Positions 63,700 through 64,000 of a stretch of DNA of 64,000 bases are shown here, in pieces; position 1 is the first letter of the stretch, and each line of letters starts with the position of its first letter. The translations under genes were made by a program, and so were the position numbers. The notes under the pieces are model-generated. The model ran no database searches and was not told the origin of the DNA. It worked only from the letters and a program-made list of their open reading frames with translations. The DNA is from Lachnospiraceae bacterium UBA7199 (GTDB taxonomy: Bacteria; Bacillota; Clostridia; Lachnospirales; Lachnospiraceae): positions 59,130 through 123,129 of the forward strand of contig DKUR01000035.1 in the NCBI GenBank assembly GCA_002490775.1. Direction: 5' to 3'.

Positions 63700-63791
63700 C
63701 CCATTATAGAAAAGTACCCATGACAGGGTGGCAGCCTCCCGAGTTTATGAAAACCGGTATGCCAGAATACATAAAAAGGGAGGTGGTGCTT

Positions 63792-63908
63792 ATGACAGAT
63801 TACGAAACCATAATGGTTTTTCTAGGGATATTAGCTCTGCTGATTTCCTTAGGCGGTTTGCTCATAGCATTGCTTACCTTTCTCGAGAAGAAAAGTAAGC
63901 ACAAATAA
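63792..63908 (+). CDS. Putative holin-like toxin, type I toxin-antitoxin family
   Basis: 38 residues: MTDYETIMVFLGILALLISL, then a Gly-Gly, a hydrophobic stretch and a basic tail EKKSKHK. The MTDYE start, one membrane helix (about 7-30) and Lys-rich end match the Hol_Tox/TxpA-like group. The ATG at 63792 has GGGAGGTGG eight bases upstream; a longer frame from 63690 has no ribosome site. In known members an antisense RNA prevents translation. The antitoxin RNA is expected on the minus strand over the gene's 3' end. Confidence 0.8.
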   Translation: MTDYETIMVFLGILALLISLGGLLIALLTFLEKKSKHK

Positions 63909-63912
63909 AAAT

Positions 63913-63940
63913 GCCTATCCTGTCTGACCACAGGATAGGC
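63913..63940. terminator. Hairpin after the toxin gene
   Basis: GCCTATCCTGT (63913-63923) pairs with ACAGGATAGGC (63930-63940), perfect 11-bp stem and 6-base loop. It has no T tract on the plus strand but TTTTTATTT on the minus strand, so it could end an RNA entering on the minus strand or be the pairing site of the antitoxin RNA. Confidence 0.65.
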
Positions 63941-63975
63941 GGCGTCCTTTAGGACAATTGTTCGTCTAAACTCGG

Positions 63976-64000
63976 GCATCCACTTTGGAGTGGGTGCTTT
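63976..64000 (+). terminator. Terminator of the toxin transcript at the window edge
   Basis: GCATCCACT (63976-63984) pairs with AGTGGGTGC (63989-63997), one T.G pair, TTGG loop, then TTT reaching the end of the window. Confidence 0.75.

Larger units (their letters stand above)
63320..63791 (+). other. Intergenic region between ohyA and the toxin gene
   Basis: Contains a terminator at 63381-63413 and the toxin promoter at 63671-63699. Between them I see no supported gene; a minus-strand frame of 64 codons at 63396-63590 overlaps the terminator and has no convincing start. The sequence from 63721 to 63790 (CAGGGTGGCAGCCTCCCGAG and following) belongs to the conserved leader of holin-like toxin genes. 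Confidence 0.6.

Overview
The window looks like a chromosomal segment from an anaerobic, low-GC Gram-positive bacterium of the class Clostridia, most likely family Lachnospiraceae. The base composition is AT-rich, ribosome binding sites are strong (AGGAGG type), and promoters are of the TTGACA-N17-TATAAT kind. There is a SpoVT sporulation regulator, a T-box-controlled ileS, a cdaA-cdaR-glmM operon, an HPr with both His15 and Ser46, and a type I holin-like toxin. The genus cannot be fixed from sequence reading alone. No rRNA, tRNA, CRISPR array, prophage or intact insertion sequence was seen.

Layout. 1-7.1 kb: housekeeping run of recD2 (3' end), comF, a YvyF-like zinc protein, two unknown membrane proteins, then cdaA, cdaR and glmM (c-di-AMP synthesis and peptidoglycan precursor supply). 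7.1-10.6 kb: ptsH (HPr), a pair of short palindromic repeats, leuA, and a DUF3048 lipoprotein on the other strand. 10.7-15.9 kb: nucleotide-sugar genes (rfbD, gmd, fcl) with a DUF212 protein and a large membrane protein, a route to GDP-L-fucose and deoxysugar decoration of surface glycans. 16-22 kb, minus strand: SIMPL lipoprotein, trmL, a two-component pair and mutS2. 22.1-28.5 kb: a DUF6056-like membrane protein, a PflX-like radical SAM protein, a GH3 glycosidase, spoVT and a C39-like protein.

28.4-36.5 kb: cysK, a 188-bp cloverleaf-like intergenic element, then a complete Dpp/Opp-type peptide ABC importer (binding protein, two ATPases, two permeases) ending in an M20 amidohydrolase, a plausible peptide or amide scavenging operon. 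36.5-50 kb: a heptad-repeat coiled-coil protein, pncB, an Eis-like acetyltransferase, T-box plus ileS, glgP, tcdA, an unknown charged protein, a two-domain polyphosphate:AMP phosphotransferase and a VanW protein.

50.2-57.9 kb is the most unusual region: a BlaI-type repressor and a BlaR1-type M56 metalloprotease lacking the penicillin-binding sensor, followed by an ABC importer without ATPase whose binding protein carries a propeller-like N-terminal half, and an HlyD/RND-type adaptor. The promoter of blaI and the promoter of the transporter genes share almost the same sequence with long inverted repeats, so one repressor probably controls both. I regard this as the best candidate for an undescribed sensor-transporter system.

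57.9-64 kb: a probable insertion-sequence remnant, a minus-strand FIST sensor plus soluble chemoreceptor pair, a TetR regulator next to an oleate hydratase with an extra hydrophobic N-terminus, and a small holin-like toxin at the edge of the window.
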